NCBI RefSeq assembly: GCF_029814175.1
Contig: NZ_CP122313.1
Coordinates: forward strand, 186,001-250,000
Length of the DNA stretch: 64,000 nucleotides
Source: Halospeciosus flavus
GTDB taxonomy: Archaea > Halobacteriota > Halobacteria > Halobacteriales > Halobacteriaceae
Reading direction: 5' to 3'
Position numbers and translations under genes: made by a program. Below the pieces are notes generated by a model, which saw only the letters and a list, made by a program, of their open reading frames with translations, did no database searches and was not told the origin of the DNA. Below, piece by piece: positions 7,475-16,555 of this stretch (its first letter is position 1; the number at the start of each line of letters is the position of its first letter).

Positions 7475-9291
7475 CCCGACACCTCCAGTTGGGGCACGAA
7501 CGCCGCGACAAACTCGTCGGCGGTGAGCGCCTCGATACCGACCCGCCGTGCGAGTCTGGCAGCCCGGGGCGGACGCATGTGGTGACTCGATAACCACTCC
7601 CAGTTGTCAGGGCCGAACACCTCGTGGGTCGGCCCCTGCATCGCCACCTGTCCCTCATGGAGAACGGTAACTGTGTCGGCGACCTCACAGACGAAATCCA
7701 TGTCGTGGTCGATGACGACGACGCCTTTCCCTTGCTGGCGCAGTCGCTCGATGGCACGGGTCATGTGCCTGCGGGCGGTCCCGTCGACCCCCGCGACGGG
7801 TTCGTCGAGGACCAGCACGTCCGGGTCGGGGGCGAGCGCGGTCGCCACAGTCACCTGTCGGCGGACGCCGCGGGGCAGGAACATCGGGTCCTCTTGCATG
7901 ATGTCCTCGGAGAGGCCGACGAGATCACACACCTCCGCGACTCGCTCTTCGATGAACGCCTCGTCGTAACGTTCGCGTTTCGAGAGTCCGAGGAAGCCGG
8001 TCCGCTCGTACCGGCGCTTCTCCAGCGGGAAGCGGATCTCCTTCTCGACAGTCTGCTCCGAAAGCTGTTCGTCCGGATTCTGGAGGGTGATACCGACGGA
8101 CTCCGCGATGTCGCGAGCTGTCCGACCGTCTGTCGATTTACCGTCGACGAGCATCGTGCCGTCGTCAGGCTTGAACAGCCCGACGAGGAGCTTGCTGAAC
8201 GTGGTCTTCCCGGCACCGTTCCCGCCGATGATCGCGTGAACCTCACCCCCCCGAACGGAGAACGCCACGTCCTCGACGGCAACTGCGTTCGAACCGTATT
8301 CGTATCGCACGTCCTCTGCGCGCAGTAGTGGATCTCCAAGGTCAGAGACGGTCTCCCCTTCGACTTCACCGTCATGCCCAATTCCGTCCGTACTGAGGAG
8401 AGATTTTCCGAAATCCGAAGACGTCATGTCAGCTTCTTCCGCGTCAGCGCCCCGTACATGACCAACCGGTTCGGACTGGTTTGATGACGTATCCGTATCT
8501 AGCGCGTCGAGGAACTCCCCGGGCGTGAGGGGTGATTTGGACAGCCCTACCTCCCGCGCGATGCGAACACAGACGGGCGGAGCCACTCCTATGTTTTCGA
8601 GGAGGTCAGCGTCCCGTAGGAGGTCGTCAGCGGGGCCAAACGCGGCCTGTTCACTGTCGTTGAGGACGAGCAGTTTGTCGGCGATGCCGACCAGCGCATC
8701 GGGATCGTTGTCGGTGACGACGAGGGTCTTGTCACCCTTGAGCGACGCGATGAGGTTCGCGACTTCGTCCTGGCCTGCTGGGTCGAGCATATCCGTGGCC
8801 GTGTCGAAGATCATCACGTCGGGGTCGATCGCGAGAGCGGCGGCGATGGCGAGCCGCTGTTGCTGTCCTCCCGAGAGCTCCCACGAGAACTTCGTCTCCT
8901 CAATACCGTCCAGTCGGACGTCGTCGAGCAACTCACGGGCGCGTTTGATCGCCTCCCTGCGGGGTATGCCACGATTCACGAGCGGGGCGATGACCTCGTC
9001 GATGACGCGAACCTGCGTGAGCTGGGCGGAGTAATCCTCGAACACCATCGCCACCTGGTTGTCCGTTGCCTCGCGGGGGTCCCGACCAGCGATCGTAAGG
9101 GTGCCGTCGGTACTCCCGCCAGTGTTCTGCGGCGCGAAACTCGCGAGCGCCATCGCGAGCGTCGTCTTCCCCGCTTCGACCGGCCCGACGACGCCCAGGA
9201 CTTCTCCCTCGTCGACCTTGAAGGAAAGGCGGTCAAGCGCGGTCGTGTCTTGCGTCGGATACTGGAACGTGAACTCCTCAGCTCGTATCAT
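7471..9291 (-). CDS. ecfA: Fused double ATP-binding protein of ECF transporter
   Basis: 606 residues from the ATG at 9291, which has a GAGAGG ribosome-binding motif just upstream; the GTG at 9309 is less likely. Two ABC domains in one chain. Domain 1: Walker A GPVEAGKTT, signature LSGGQQQR, but the Walker B region reads IFDTATDMLD, so the catalytic Glu after Asp is Thr. Domain 2: Walker A GGNGAGKTT, Walker B VLVLDEPVAG intact, but the signature is degenerate (FLPRGVRRQV). Only one composite ATP site (Walker motifs of domain 2 with the signature of domain 1) should be fully catalytic. An acidic linker joins the domains near residues 255-320. Translation is coupled to ecfT. Confidence 0.88.
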   Translation of the reverse strand: MIRAEEFTFQYPTQDTTALDRLSFKVDEGEVLGVVGPVEAGKTTLAMALASFAPQNTGGSTDGTLTIAGRDPREATDNQVAMVFEDYSAQLTQVRVIDEVIAPLVNRGIPRREAIKRARELLDDVRLDGIEETKFSWELSGGQQQRLAIAAALAIDPDVMIFDTATDMLDPAGQDEVANLIASLKGDKTLVVTDNDPDALVGIADKLLVLNDSEQAAFGPADDLLRDADLLENIGVAPPVCVRIAREVGLSKSPLTPGEFLDALDTDTSSNQSEPVGHVRGADAEEADMTSSDFGKSLLSTDGIGHDGEVEGETVSDLGDPLLRAEDVRYEYGSNAVAVEDVAFSVRGGEVHAIIGGNGAGKTTFSKLLVGLFKPDDGTMLVDGKSTDGRTARDIAESVGITLQNPDEQLSEQTVEKEIRFPLEKRRYERTGFLGLSKRERYDEAFIEERVAEVCDLVGLSEDIMQEDPMFLPRGVRRQVTVATALAPDPDVLVLDEPVAGVDGTARRHMTRAIERLRQQGKGVVVIDHDMDFVCEVADTVTVLHEGQVAMQGPTHEVFGPDNWEWLSSHHMRPPRAARLARRVGIEALTADEFVAAFVPQLEVSG

Positions 9292-9365
9292 CGATCCTCT
9301 CGTTACCACCTGATGTTTGGTATCTATCCATGCGTGTGAATATGGAAATGAGGGACGAAAGACCG

Positions 9366-9962
9366 TTAGTCGGCCTGCTGTGCCGCCGGAGCAAGCACGC
9401 GCTCCATCCGGCCACGGAGTGCGCCGACGATCGGGATTAGCGGAATCGCACCGAGTATAATTCCGTGCGTAACAGTGTTACCCGCGAGTGCCGTCAGGTA
9501 CACAGACGTCGCATCGCCGGAAATGATGATGAGGCTCAACCCCTCGATGGCGAACTGGATGAATGCCCCGAGCACCGCACCGATGGCGAGCTTGACCTTG
9601 TTGCTCGGGTCCTTCATGAAGTAGCCAGCGACAGTGAATCCGACAATATATCCGGTCCACCCGAACGGCTCGTCCGGTTCAATACCCTCGAAGAAGTCGA
9701 GGATACCCTCCGCGATGGTTGCCCCGACGGCCGCGGCGATGGTCGGCGTCCCCCACGGGACGAATACGATTACCGTGTACACCACGAAGAACGCTTTCCA
9801 GTCGATGTCCGGTGGGATTTCGCCGAGGCCCTCCCCAATCGCCAGTGCCCCCGCGAACAGTACGGCCGTGAGCCCCGCGATGACCACGAGGTTCGTCAGA
9901 TCGACGTCGGTCGTGAAGGAGGATGATTTCCCCCGTTCAGAGGCTGTAGCCTGTGACATCAT
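9366..9962 (-). CDS. ECF transporter substrate-binding (S) component
   Basis: 198 residues, first gene of the leftward operon. After a polar 25-residue N-terminus there are about six hydrophobic segments, including a Gly/Ala-rich first helix, PWGTPTIAAAVGATIAEG and a C-terminal helix GIILGAIPLIPIVGALRGR. Size and topology fit an ECF S component. The substrate (a vitamin, metal ion or other micronutrient) cannot be told from sequence. The gap to ecfA is about 75 bases. Confidence 0.75.
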   Translation of the reverse strand: MMSQATASERGKSSSFTTDVDLTNLVVIAGLTAVLFAGALAIGEGLGEIPPDIDWKAFFVVYTVIVFVPWGTPTIAAAVGATIAEGILDFFEGIEPDEPFGWTGYIVGFTVAGYFMKDPSNKVKLAIGAVLGAFIQFAIEGLSLIIISGDATSVYLTALAGNTVTHGIILGAIPLIPIVGALRGRMERVLAPAAQQAD

Positions 9963-9978
9963 ATGGGATTCAGATTTA

Positions 9979-9988
9979 GTATTTAAAG
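9979..9988 (-). promoter_or_regulatory. TATA-like promoter of the ECF operon
   Basis: On the minus strand the motif CTTTAAATAC lies about 24 bases before the ATG at 9962, the spacing of a haloarchaeal TATA box for a leaderless or near-leaderless transcript. Position and motif only. Confidence 0.5.
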
Positions 9989-10213
9989 AAGGCTGCTATG
10001 AGGTGTACGGTCGAGTACTAACGAATGTGGAGGGGACCCAATCCACCATTACTATCCCGAGTGGTATATGGTAGTATTTAGACCACATATCGAACGCTCC
10101 CTTGCCCCGGTAACGAGATACCGACCGTGGTGTCGACCCAGCTATTTGGCCCAAGAGGACGAGTCTGGATAATCCACAACACGCTCTTTACAGAGTGGTG
10201 TATAGCCGTACAT

Positions 10214-10351
10214 ATGATACCAGAGTTCGTGATATCGGCGGTCCTCGGGATCGTCGTCTTCGGGGGCCTCGCATTCCACGATGTGATTGTCGATCGTATC
10301 GCAACTGTAAACCGAGACTACGAATTGGCCGATTTTGAAGATATGAATTGA
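10214..10351 (+). CDS. 45-residue single-span membrane peptide
   Basis: ATG at 10214 gives a peptide with one hydrophobic segment (FVISAVLGIVVFGGLAF) and an acidic C-terminus ending ADFEDMN. Isolated between the ECF operon and an HTH gene. The upstream in-frame extension to 10127 is not convincing. Could be a small membrane protein or chance. Confidence 0.35.
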   Translation: MIPEFVISAVLGIVVFGGLAFHDVIVDRIATVNRDYELADFEDMN

Positions 10352-10509
10352 CCGGTTCATAACGGTTCGGCGCAGACACTTACTTCTGTCACACGTACAC
10401 GTTTTCAAGAAACGTGGCGATGGGGCCCATATAGAGCCGTACATTCGCCTATGGCACTCACAGTTGTCATAATTGGTAAGAGATAGAGGGGTACGGGCTC
10501 AGTCTTCAC

Positions 10510-11178
10510 ATGATGCCCACTGTGGCAGAATTCACCAGTCAATCCGCTCAGTTTCCCATTGGAAACGTGTTTGCTGAGTACCCAATGGTGGACGTTGAGA
10601 TAGAACAGCTGAAACAGAGCGATACATCCATTAGCATCTATTTCTGGTTGAGTACGCGGTCAAATTCACCAGCGGCATCTGAATTATCAGATCATGACGT
10701 TTTCCACTCTGTAGAACTGCTTGATTCACTCGACGAAGAGTCTCTCTACACCGCACGCTTGCACAACGACCATGAGAGTATCTGTGTCGGAATCACGAAG
10801 GCAGCTGTCGAGCTCGAATCGGCACAGTCAACTCCAAACAAGTGGACGTTTCGACTTCGAGCCGAATCAGCTGAACAGCTCTCCACATTTCAAGCGTACT
10901 GCCAAGAGAACGATTTCGGTGTTCGGTTGACCCGGTTCCCGACCCAACTCCAGATTTTCAATTCGCAGGAGTACAATCTCACAGACAAGCAGCACGAAGC
11001 ATTAGCACTCGCGTATACGGAGGGCTATTTTGAGACACCTCGGAAAATCACTCTAGAGGAACTCGGCGAGTTATTAGGGATTACACAGCAGGCTGTGATA
11101 GCGAGACTACGGTACGGAGAAAAGAACATCCTCGAAAATACAATCGTCCATTCAGTGAACTCAGAGTCTAACCCATAG
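10510..11178 (+). CDS. HTH_10 (bacterio-opsin activator type) regulator
   Basis: 222 residues. The C-terminal 55 residues (LTDKQHEALALAYTEGYFE...ITLEELGELLGITQQAVIARLR) are the HTH_10 domain of haloarchaeal Bat-type regulators. The N-terminal about 155 residues are a sensor-like module with no assigned ligand. It ends 16 bases before the convergent end of the ars operon. Target genes are unknown; the ars genes are one candidate by proximity. The start could also be the second ATG, one codon in. Confidence 0.8.
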   Translation: MMPTVAEFTSQSAQFPIGNVFAEYPMVDVEIEQLKQSDTSISIYFWLSTRSNSPAASELSDHDVFHSVELLDSLDEESLYTARLHNDHESICVGITKAAVELESAQSTPNKWTFRLRAESAEQLSTFQAYCQENDFGVRLTRFPTQLQIFNSQEYNLTDKQHEALALAYTEGYFETPRKITLEELGELLGITQQAVIARLRYGEKNILENTIVHSVNSESNP

Positions 11179-11194
11179 TATCTACTCTATCGAA

Positions 11195-11650
11195 TTATGA
11201 CGTTGCAGCTTCGGTGGCTTCAATTTCATCGAATAGACTACGAACCCGCTGTTCGATTTCATCGCGGATGTCGCGCACCCGATCAGGATCCTGTCCGTCA
11301 GGGTCCTCCAGCGCCCAATCACGGATATCGACGTCGTCACCGACTTCGCCGACGTCGAGTGTCGAGCAGCCCATCGTGGCAACGTAGTCGCAGGAGCGCA
11401 GTTCGTCCAGCGTGATCTCTCGTGGCGTCCGCTCGGAGAGATCGAACCCCGCCTCTTCCATCACGTTGACGACTTCGTCGTGCACGTGGTCGGCCGGATG
11501 CGTCCCTCCGGTGAGGATTTCGACGCGGTCTTCAAGTCCACGTCGCTCCCGTTCACGCTCCGCAAATGCCGTGGACATTTGGGAGCGGCCAGCATTCTGG
11601 ACGCACATAAAGGCGATTCGAATCGGATCGGTGTCGCTGTGTTCAGTCAT
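11195..11650 (-). CDS. arsC: Arsenate reductase, low-MW phosphatase type (copy 2)
   Basis: 151 residues from the ATG at 11650, which overlaps the upstream arsC by four bases. The active-site loop CVQNAGRSQ is a CX5RS phosphatase/arsenate-reductase P-loop, and a later cysteine (MGCSTLDV) could serve in the thiol relay. Converts As(V) to As(III) for export by Acr3. Last gene of the leftward ars operon. Confidence 0.85.
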   Translation of the reverse strand: MTEHSDTDPIRIAFMCVQNAGRSQMSTAFAERERERRGLEDRVEILTGGTHPADHVHDEVVNVMEEAGFDLSERTPREITLDELRSCDYVATMGCSTLDVGEVGDDVDIRDWALEDPDGQDPDRVRDIRDEIEQRVRSLFDEIEATEAATS

Positions 11651-12117
11651 TGTATCTGGTGTGTGTGGTTTCTTCGTTCCGCTTCGGTCGGCAGGTCGGC
11701 AATTAGTTCGATAACGCGCTGTTCGATCTCTGTACTGATCGCCCATACAGACTCCGTATCAGCATCCGCCGGATCGATGAACCCCCAGTCACGAACGACC
11801 ACTCCCACTGGAAGGTCATCGACCGACAACGAACACCCCATCAAGGCGACGACATCACACCCCTTGAGGGTCTCGCGGGAGATCTGTGTCGGTGTCCGCG
11901 TCGACAGGTCATAGCCTTTCTCCCGCATTACGTCGATTACGGCCGGATAGATCTCCTCTGCTGGGTCCGTCCCACCGCTGAGGATCTCGATATCCGTTCG
12001 GTCCTGGATCTGAACTTGGGTTTCAGCGATGGCGGCCGCGATCTGACTTCGACCCGCGTTTTCCACGCAGACGAACGCGAGGCGAAGGGGATCAACGGAG
12101 TTTGTCTGGGGAATCAT
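11647..12117 (-). CDS. arsC: Arsenate reductase, low-MW phosphatase type (copy 1)
   Basis: 156 residues. P-loop CVENAGRSQ and the second-cysteine motif LMGCSLSVDDLP. Clearly paralogous to the next gene (shared GGTDPAEE/GGTHPADH, SxRTPxxI and GCxL motifs), so this is a tandem duplication kept as two translated copies. Lies 15 bases after acr3. Confidence 0.85.
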   Translation of the reverse strand: MIPQTNSVDPLRLAFVCVENAGRSQIAAAIAETQVQIQDRTDIEILSGGTDPAEEIYPAVIDVMREKGYDLSTRTPTQISRETLKGCDVVALMGCSLSVDDLPVGVVVRDWGFIDPADADTESVWAISTEIEQRVIELIADLPTEAERRNHTHQIQ

Positions 12118-12132
12118 TGGATTGTTTGGGGC

Positions 12133-13296
12133 TCAATCATCCTCAGGAGTGGGTTCTGAACCAGTTGGGGTGAGCTGTCCGGTCGTGGCGCCACGCCAGT
12201 CGAACTTTCGCTGGAAGTACAGCGCGACGTTGACCAGCGCGAGCAGGACGGGAACTTCGATGAGTGGGCCGACGACGGTGGCGAACGCGACGCCGGAGCC
12301 AACACCGAACACCGCCACGGCGACGGCGATGGCGAGCTCGAAGTTGTTCGACGCCGCCGTGAAGCCGATCGCCGTCGTCGTCGAGTAGTCTGCGCCGATG
12401 CCCCGCCCCATCCCGAAGCTCACCAGGAACATCACGACGAAGTAGATCGTCAGCGGCACCGCAATCAACAGGACGTCGCCCGGCGAGGCGACGATGGCGC
12501 CGCCCTGCGTGGCGAACATCACGATGACGGTGAACAGCAACGCAACGAGCGTCAGCGGATCGATCTTCGGGATGAACTCATCATCGTACCAGGCTTCGCT
12601 CTTGACGCGAGTTCCGACATACCGGGTCAGGAAGCCGCCCGCGAACGGAATCCCCAGGAAGATGACGATCGCCTCAAACACCTGCATCGGCGAGATGTCG
12701 AAGGTCGTGATCCCGGCCACGAGTGACTCCATGCCGAGCAGCGGCGGGAGGAACAGTGCGAAGAACCAGACGTACACCCCGTAGGTGACGATCTGGAAGA
12801 GGCTGTTGAACGCGACGAGGCCGGTGACGTACTCGGTCGATCCTTCTGCGAGTTCGTTCCAGACCAGGACCATCGCGATACACCGGGCCATCCCGATGAA
12901 CACGAGCCCGAGGAAGTACTCGGGGCGTGCCGGCAGACCGGGAACGAGGCCGCTGAAGAAGAATACGGCGAGCCCGAACATGAGCGTCGGACCGATCAGC
13001 CAGTTCTGGATGAGACTCAATCCGAGTACCCGCCAGTTGCTGAAGACGGTCCGAAGTTGCGAGTAATCGGCCTTCGCCAGTGGCGGGTACATCATCAGGA
13101 TAAGCCCGATCTCGACGAGGTGGAAGTCCTGAATCGGTTGGGTTACTGATGGGGCGACGAATCCCAGCCCGACGCCGATCGCCATCGCACCAAAGATCCA
13201 GACAGTGAGGTACTTGTCGAGGAAGTCCATCGACCGTGGGTCGCCACAGCTCTCACAGTCGCAGTCGGGCCCGTGGTCGTGTTCGACGTTACTCAT
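12133..13296 (-). CDS. acr3: Arsenite efflux permease, ACR3 family
   Basis: 387 residues from ATG at 13296, which overlaps the arsR 3' end by eight bases; the longer frame is arsR shadow. About ten membrane segments, with the ACR3 features LVWNELAEGSTEY and the conserved Cys in GMARCIAMVLVWN that is essential in the family. The N-terminal 22 residues carry a Cys/His-rich patch (HDHGPDCDCESCGD) that could bind As(III); that is inference. Exports arsenite across the membrane. Confidence 0.9.
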   Translation of the reverse strand: MSNVEHDHGPDCDCESCGDPRSMDFLDKYLTVWIFGAMAIGVGLGFVAPSVTQPIQDFHLVEIGLILMMYPPLAKADYSQLRTVFSNWRVLGLSLIQNWLIGPTLMFGLAVFFFSGLVPGLPARPEYFLGLVFIGMARCIAMVLVWNELAEGSTEYVTGLVAFNSLFQIVTYGVYVWFFALFLPPLLGMESLVAGITTFDISPMQVFEAIVIFLGIPFAGGFLTRYVGTRVKSEAWYDDEFIPKIDPLTLVALLFTVIVMFATQGGAIVASPGDVLLIAVPLTIYFVVMFLVSFGMGRGIGADYSTTTAIGFTAASNNFELAIAVAVAVFGVGSGVAFATVVGPLIEVPVLLALVNVALYFQRKFDWRGATTGQLTPTGSEPTPEDD

Positions 13297-13693
13297 CTGC
13301 CACGCTTCCCTCAAGAACGGTAACAAGCGCAACAGCTCGATTGGTAGCCCGATACTTCTTCCAGCGCCCGTCCTTCCAACCCTCGACAAGGTCTGCGTCG
13401 ACGAGTGCCGAGAGGGCATGGCTGAGACCGCTCTCGGTCACGTCAACGACGGCGTTCAGCTCGCAGACGCAGAGTTCCTCTTGGGCTGCAACGAGGACGC
13501 GCACGAGCGTATAGCGCGTCTCGTTGGACAGCGCCGACAAGACGTCGAGTTCGGCCTCCGCCTGTGCCGTCCCGAGTCCGGCTTCGAGCGTGGAGAGTTC
13601 GTCGAGCCGGCGCTCGACGTCCTCGCTGCGGCACTCTCCGAGTTCGTCGTCGAGATACCGCTGTAATCGTTCGGTCGCTTGTGCCATCAGCAA
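13289..13693 (-). CDS. arsR: ArsR-family metal-sensing repressor
   Basis: 134 residues. Winged helix with ELDVLSALSNETRYTLVRVL and the metal-binding ELCVCEL motif at the start of the recognition region, followed by VTESGLSHALSALVDADLVEG. An N-terminal helical extension of about 45 residues is unusual for bacterial ArsR but common in haloarchaea. First gene of the leftward operon, so probably autoregulating. Start could be 13693 or 13687. Confidence 0.9.
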   Translation of the reverse strand: MLMAQATERLQRYLDDELGECRSEDVERRLDELSTLEAGLGTAQAEAELDVLSALSNETRYTLVRVLVAAQEELCVCELNAVVDVTESGLSHALSALVDADLVEGWKDGRWKKYRATNRAVALVTVLEGSVADE

Positions 13694-13725
13694 TCACTTG
13701 ACCACTCCCTCAATTAACTATTGCG

Positions 13726-13735
13726 GAATATTCCT
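13726..13735. promoter_or_regulatory. Palindrome GGAATATTCC upstream of arsR
   Basis: Perfect 10-bp palindrome about 33-42 bases before the arsR start, next to a TATA-like GTTAATTG (13712-13719 on the minus strand). Good position for an ArsR operator; the assignment is inferred. Confidence 0.4.
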
Positions 13736-13875
13736 ACCAGAAGAGTAGCTCACATACTCTATTGGGTCGTTAATGGGAGTCTTTAGTGGGGCGAGGACTC
13801 GTGGGTGAGCGAACCAAAGTGTTTATGCCGATGTCTGAATAGAGTTTCAATTGAATCGTTGGTAAACTAGATGCG

Positions 13876-13890
13876 GTGGTTTGTGACCAC
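13876..13890. promoter_or_regulatory. Inverted repeat GTGGT-N5-ACCAC upstream of arsD
   Basis: Perfect 5-bp arms, 42-56 bases before the arsD ATG, in the divergent arsR/arsD interval. Candidate operator for the rightward ars transcript. Confidence 0.35.
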
Positions 13891-13931
13891 GACTCTACCG
13901 GCAGTCGGAACGGTAACCGAGGAAACCACAT

Positions 13932-14261
13932 ATGATAGAACTCACACTGTACGAAGAGGCGATGTGCTGCTCCACGGGCGTCTGTGGCCCCGATCCCGAC
14001 GACGAACTCGTCGAGGTCAGTGCCGCACTTGATCAACTCGAAGAGGAATTCGATCTCGAGGTGTCGAGGGCGAATATGCAACACGACATCGACCGATTCC
14101 TCGAGACCGAGGCGATCGCCGACCTCGTCGACGAACACGGCCCCTCGATCCTCCCAATTACGGTCCTTGACGACGAGGTACTCGCCAAATCGGCGTACCT
14201 CTCCTACGACGAGCTCGCGGGCAAGATCCGCGAGCAACAGAACACGCCCCAGGAGGCTTAA
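13932..14261 (+). CDS. arsD: Arsenical metallochaperone ArsD
   Basis: 109 residues with the ArsD thioredoxin-like N-terminus and its As(III)-binding cysteines MCCSTGVCGP (Cys 12, 13, 18). Passes As(III) to ArsA. Only three bases separate it from arsA. Acidic, as expected for haloarchaea. Confidence 0.93.
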   Translation: MIELTLYEEAMCCSTGVCGPDPDDELVEVSAALDQLEEEFDLEVSRANMQHDIDRFLETEAIADLVDEHGPSILPITVLDDEVLAKSAYLSYDELAGKIREQQNTPQEA

Positions 14262-14264
14262 CCG

Positions 14265-16190
14265 ATGAGTACGGACGCTACGCCACGAGAGCTCGTCGAA
14301 CCGGGCAGTGACGACACAGAATTCGTCTTCTTCAGCGGGAAAGGCGGCGTCGGCAAGAGCACCGTCAGTTGTGCGACTGCGACGTGGCTCGCCGATAACG
14401 ACTACGAGACGCTGCTCGTGACGACTGACCCTGCACCGAACCTCTCGGACATCTTCAGCCAGCAGATCGGCCACGAGGTGACTGAAATCGAAGGCATCGA
14501 GAACCTCTCTGCCATCGAAATCGACCCGGACACGGCGGCCGAGGAGTACCGCCAGGAGACCATCGAACCGATGCGCCAGCTGCTCGACGACGAGGAGATC
14601 GAGACTGTCGAAGAGCAACTCAACAGTCCTTGCGTCGACGAGATCGCAGCCTTCGACTATTTCGTCGACTTCATGGACAGCCCCGAATACGACGTGGTGG
14701 TCTTCGACACCGCGCCGACCGGCCACACCATCCGGCTTATGGAGCTGCCCTCCGACTGGAACGCTGAACTCGAGAAGGGCGGCTCGACCTGTATCGGCCC
14801 CGCAGCCTCGATGGAGGACAGGAAAGACCAGTACGAGCGAGCCATCGACACGCTCCAGGACACTGAGCGGACGACCTTCGGGTTCGTCGGCAAGCCCGAA
14901 GACTCCTCGCTCGACGAGATCGAACGCAGTGCCGCCGACCTCGGCGACCTCGGTATCGAGTCCCAGCTGCTCGTCGTCAACGGCTACCTCCCCGAGTCGG
15001 TCTGTGAGGACCCCTTCTTCGAGGGAAAACGCGAGGACGAACAGGCGGCCATCAAGCGAGCGGAAACCGAGTTCGACGCCGACGCGATGGCGACCTACCC
15101 CCTTCAACCCGGCGAAATCGCCGGGCTTGAACTGCTGTCGGACGTCGCCGGCGTCATCTACGACGACGAGAACGCTACCGTCGATGTCGGCACCGCTACC
15201 GACGTCGAGACCGACCAGTCAGTCGACGTTGACACGCTGGCCGACTCCGAATCGGTCGCCGACCGAGTGACGCCAGGTGACGACACGCGATACCTGTTCT
15301 TCACCGGGAAGGGCGGCGTCGGCAAGAGCACCATCGCCGCTGCCTCGGCGACGAAACTCGCCGAAGCGGGCTACGAGACGCTCGTCGTGACCACGGACCC
15401 GGCAGCCCACCTCGAAGACATCTTCGGTGAACCGGTCGGCCACGAGCCGACGTCGGTGAGCCAAGCAAACCTCAACGCAGCCCGCATCGACCAGGAGAAA
15501 GCCCTCGAAGAGTACCGCACGCAGGTCCTCAATCACGTCACCGAGATGTACGAGGACAAGGAGGACACTCAGATCGATGTCGACGCCGCGATCGCAAATG
15601 TTGAGGAGGAACTGGAGTCACCCTGTGCCGAGGAGATGGCCGCTTTAGAGAAGTTCGTGAGCTACTTCGACGAGGACGGCTACGACGTGGTGGTCTTCGA
15701 CACGGCGCCGACCGGGCACACACTCCGCTTGCTGGAACTGCCTTCTGACTGGAAGGGGTTCATGGACTTGGGCTCGCTGACGAAGGGTGCCGCCCCAGCG
15801 AAGGGCGACCAGTACGACGAGGTCATCGAGACGATGCAGGACTCCGAACGGAGTTCGTTCGCGTTCGTCATGTATCCGGAGTACACGCCGATGATGGAGG
15901 CCTACCGCGCGGCCGAGGACCTCGAAGACCAGGTCGGTATCGAGACGGCGTTCGTCGTCGCGAACTATCTGCTCCCCGAGGAGTACGGCGACAACGCGTT
16001 CTTCGCGAACCGGCGGGCACAGCAGGAGAACTACCTCGATGAGATCAAGGACCGCTTCGAGACGCCAATGATGCTCGCACCACTGCGTCGGGACGAGCCA
16101 GTCGGACTCGAGGAACTGAGCGCGTTCGGCGACGAGATCACCGGCTTGTCAGCTCTCCCGAAGAAGGAACCGGAGGTGACGCTTTCGTGA
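14265..16190 (+). CDS. arsA: Arsenite-stimulated ATPase ArsA (two fused halves)
   Basis: 641 residues from ATG at 14265 with GGAGG eight bases upstream. Both halves keep the deviant Walker A GKGGVGKST and the signal-transduction motif DTAPTGHT. The three metal-binding cysteines are present: SPCVDE near residue 123, STCIGP near 176 in half 1 and SPCAEE near 453 in half 2. ArsA normally energises ArsB; here the permease on the other strand is Acr3, so ArsA may drive Acr3 or act with ArsD as a sink. Followed by small Cys-tailed proteins in the same transcript. Confidence 0.93.
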   Translation: MSTDATPRELVEPGSDDTEFVFFSGKGGVGKSTVSCATATWLADNDYETLLVTTDPAPNLSDIFSQQIGHEVTEIEGIENLSAIEIDPDTAAEEYRQETIEPMRQLLDDEEIETVEEQLNSPCVDEIAAFDYFVDFMDSPEYDVVVFDTAPTGHTIRLMELPSDWNAELEKGGSTCIGPAASMEDRKDQYERAIDTLQDTERTTFGFVGKPEDSSLDEIERSAADLGDLGIESQLLVVNGYLPESVCEDPFFEGKREDEQAAIKRAETEFDADAMATYPLQPGEIAGLELLSDVAGVIYDDENATVDVGTATDVETDQSVDVDTLADSESVADRVTPGDDTRYLFFTGKGGVGKSTIAAASATKLAEAGYETLVVTTDPAAHLEDIFGEPVGHEPTSVSQANLNAARIDQEKALEEYRTQVLNHVTEMYEDKEDTQIDVDAAIANVEEELESPCAEEMAALEKFVSYFDEDGYDVVVFDTAPTGHTLRLLELPSDWKGFMDLGSLTKGAAPAKGDQYDEVIETMQDSERSSFAFVMYPEYTPMMEAYRAAEDLEDQVGIETAFVVANYLLPEEYGDNAFFANRRAQQENYLDEIKDRFETPMMLAPLRRDEPVGLEELSAFGDEITGLSALPKKEPEVTLS

Positions 16191-16555
16191 GTAAAGTCCA
16201 ATCGGACGAGGAGTCGGTCGAAGCGTCCTTCCAGTCGTTCGTCGAGACGCTTACCGACTCCGAGACCTACCAGGAGTTCACGGCAGCCACCCGAGCCCTT
16301 GAGAACGACTCGGAAGCGACGGCACTCCTCGAGGAGTACCGGGAGAAACAACAACGGATGCAACGCGATGGATACGACCAGTCGCTGCTGAGCGAGCTAC
16401 GAGAGCTCAAATCGGAGATGGCGGACAACGAGACCATCCAGCGACACACGGACGCACAGGAGGCGCTCGTCGAACTGCTCCAGGAGACGAACGACGCGAT
16501 CAGTAAGCAGATCGGCCGGGAGTTCGCCCAGTCAACTGGAGGTGGGTGCTGTTGA
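16187..16555 (+). CDS. YlbF/YmcA-like helical protein with C-terminal Cys pair
   Basis: 122 residues from a GTG at 16187 overlapping the arsA stop (GTGA). All-helical with the YlbF-family pattern LENDSEATALLEEYREKQQRM and DNETIQRHTDAQEALVELLQ. It ends in STGGGCC: a flexible Gly tail with a vicinal cysteine pair, an obvious soft-metal ligand. Family members are helical adaptor proteins (some Fe-S associated) in bacteria. Translational coupling to arsA suggests a role in As(III) handling; that is inference. Confidence 0.7.
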   Translation: MSKVQSDEESVEASFQSFVETLTDSETYQEFTAATRALENDSEATALLEEYREKQQRMQRDGYDQSLLSELRELKSEMADNETIQRHTDAQEALVELLQETNDAISKQIGREFAQSTGGGCC

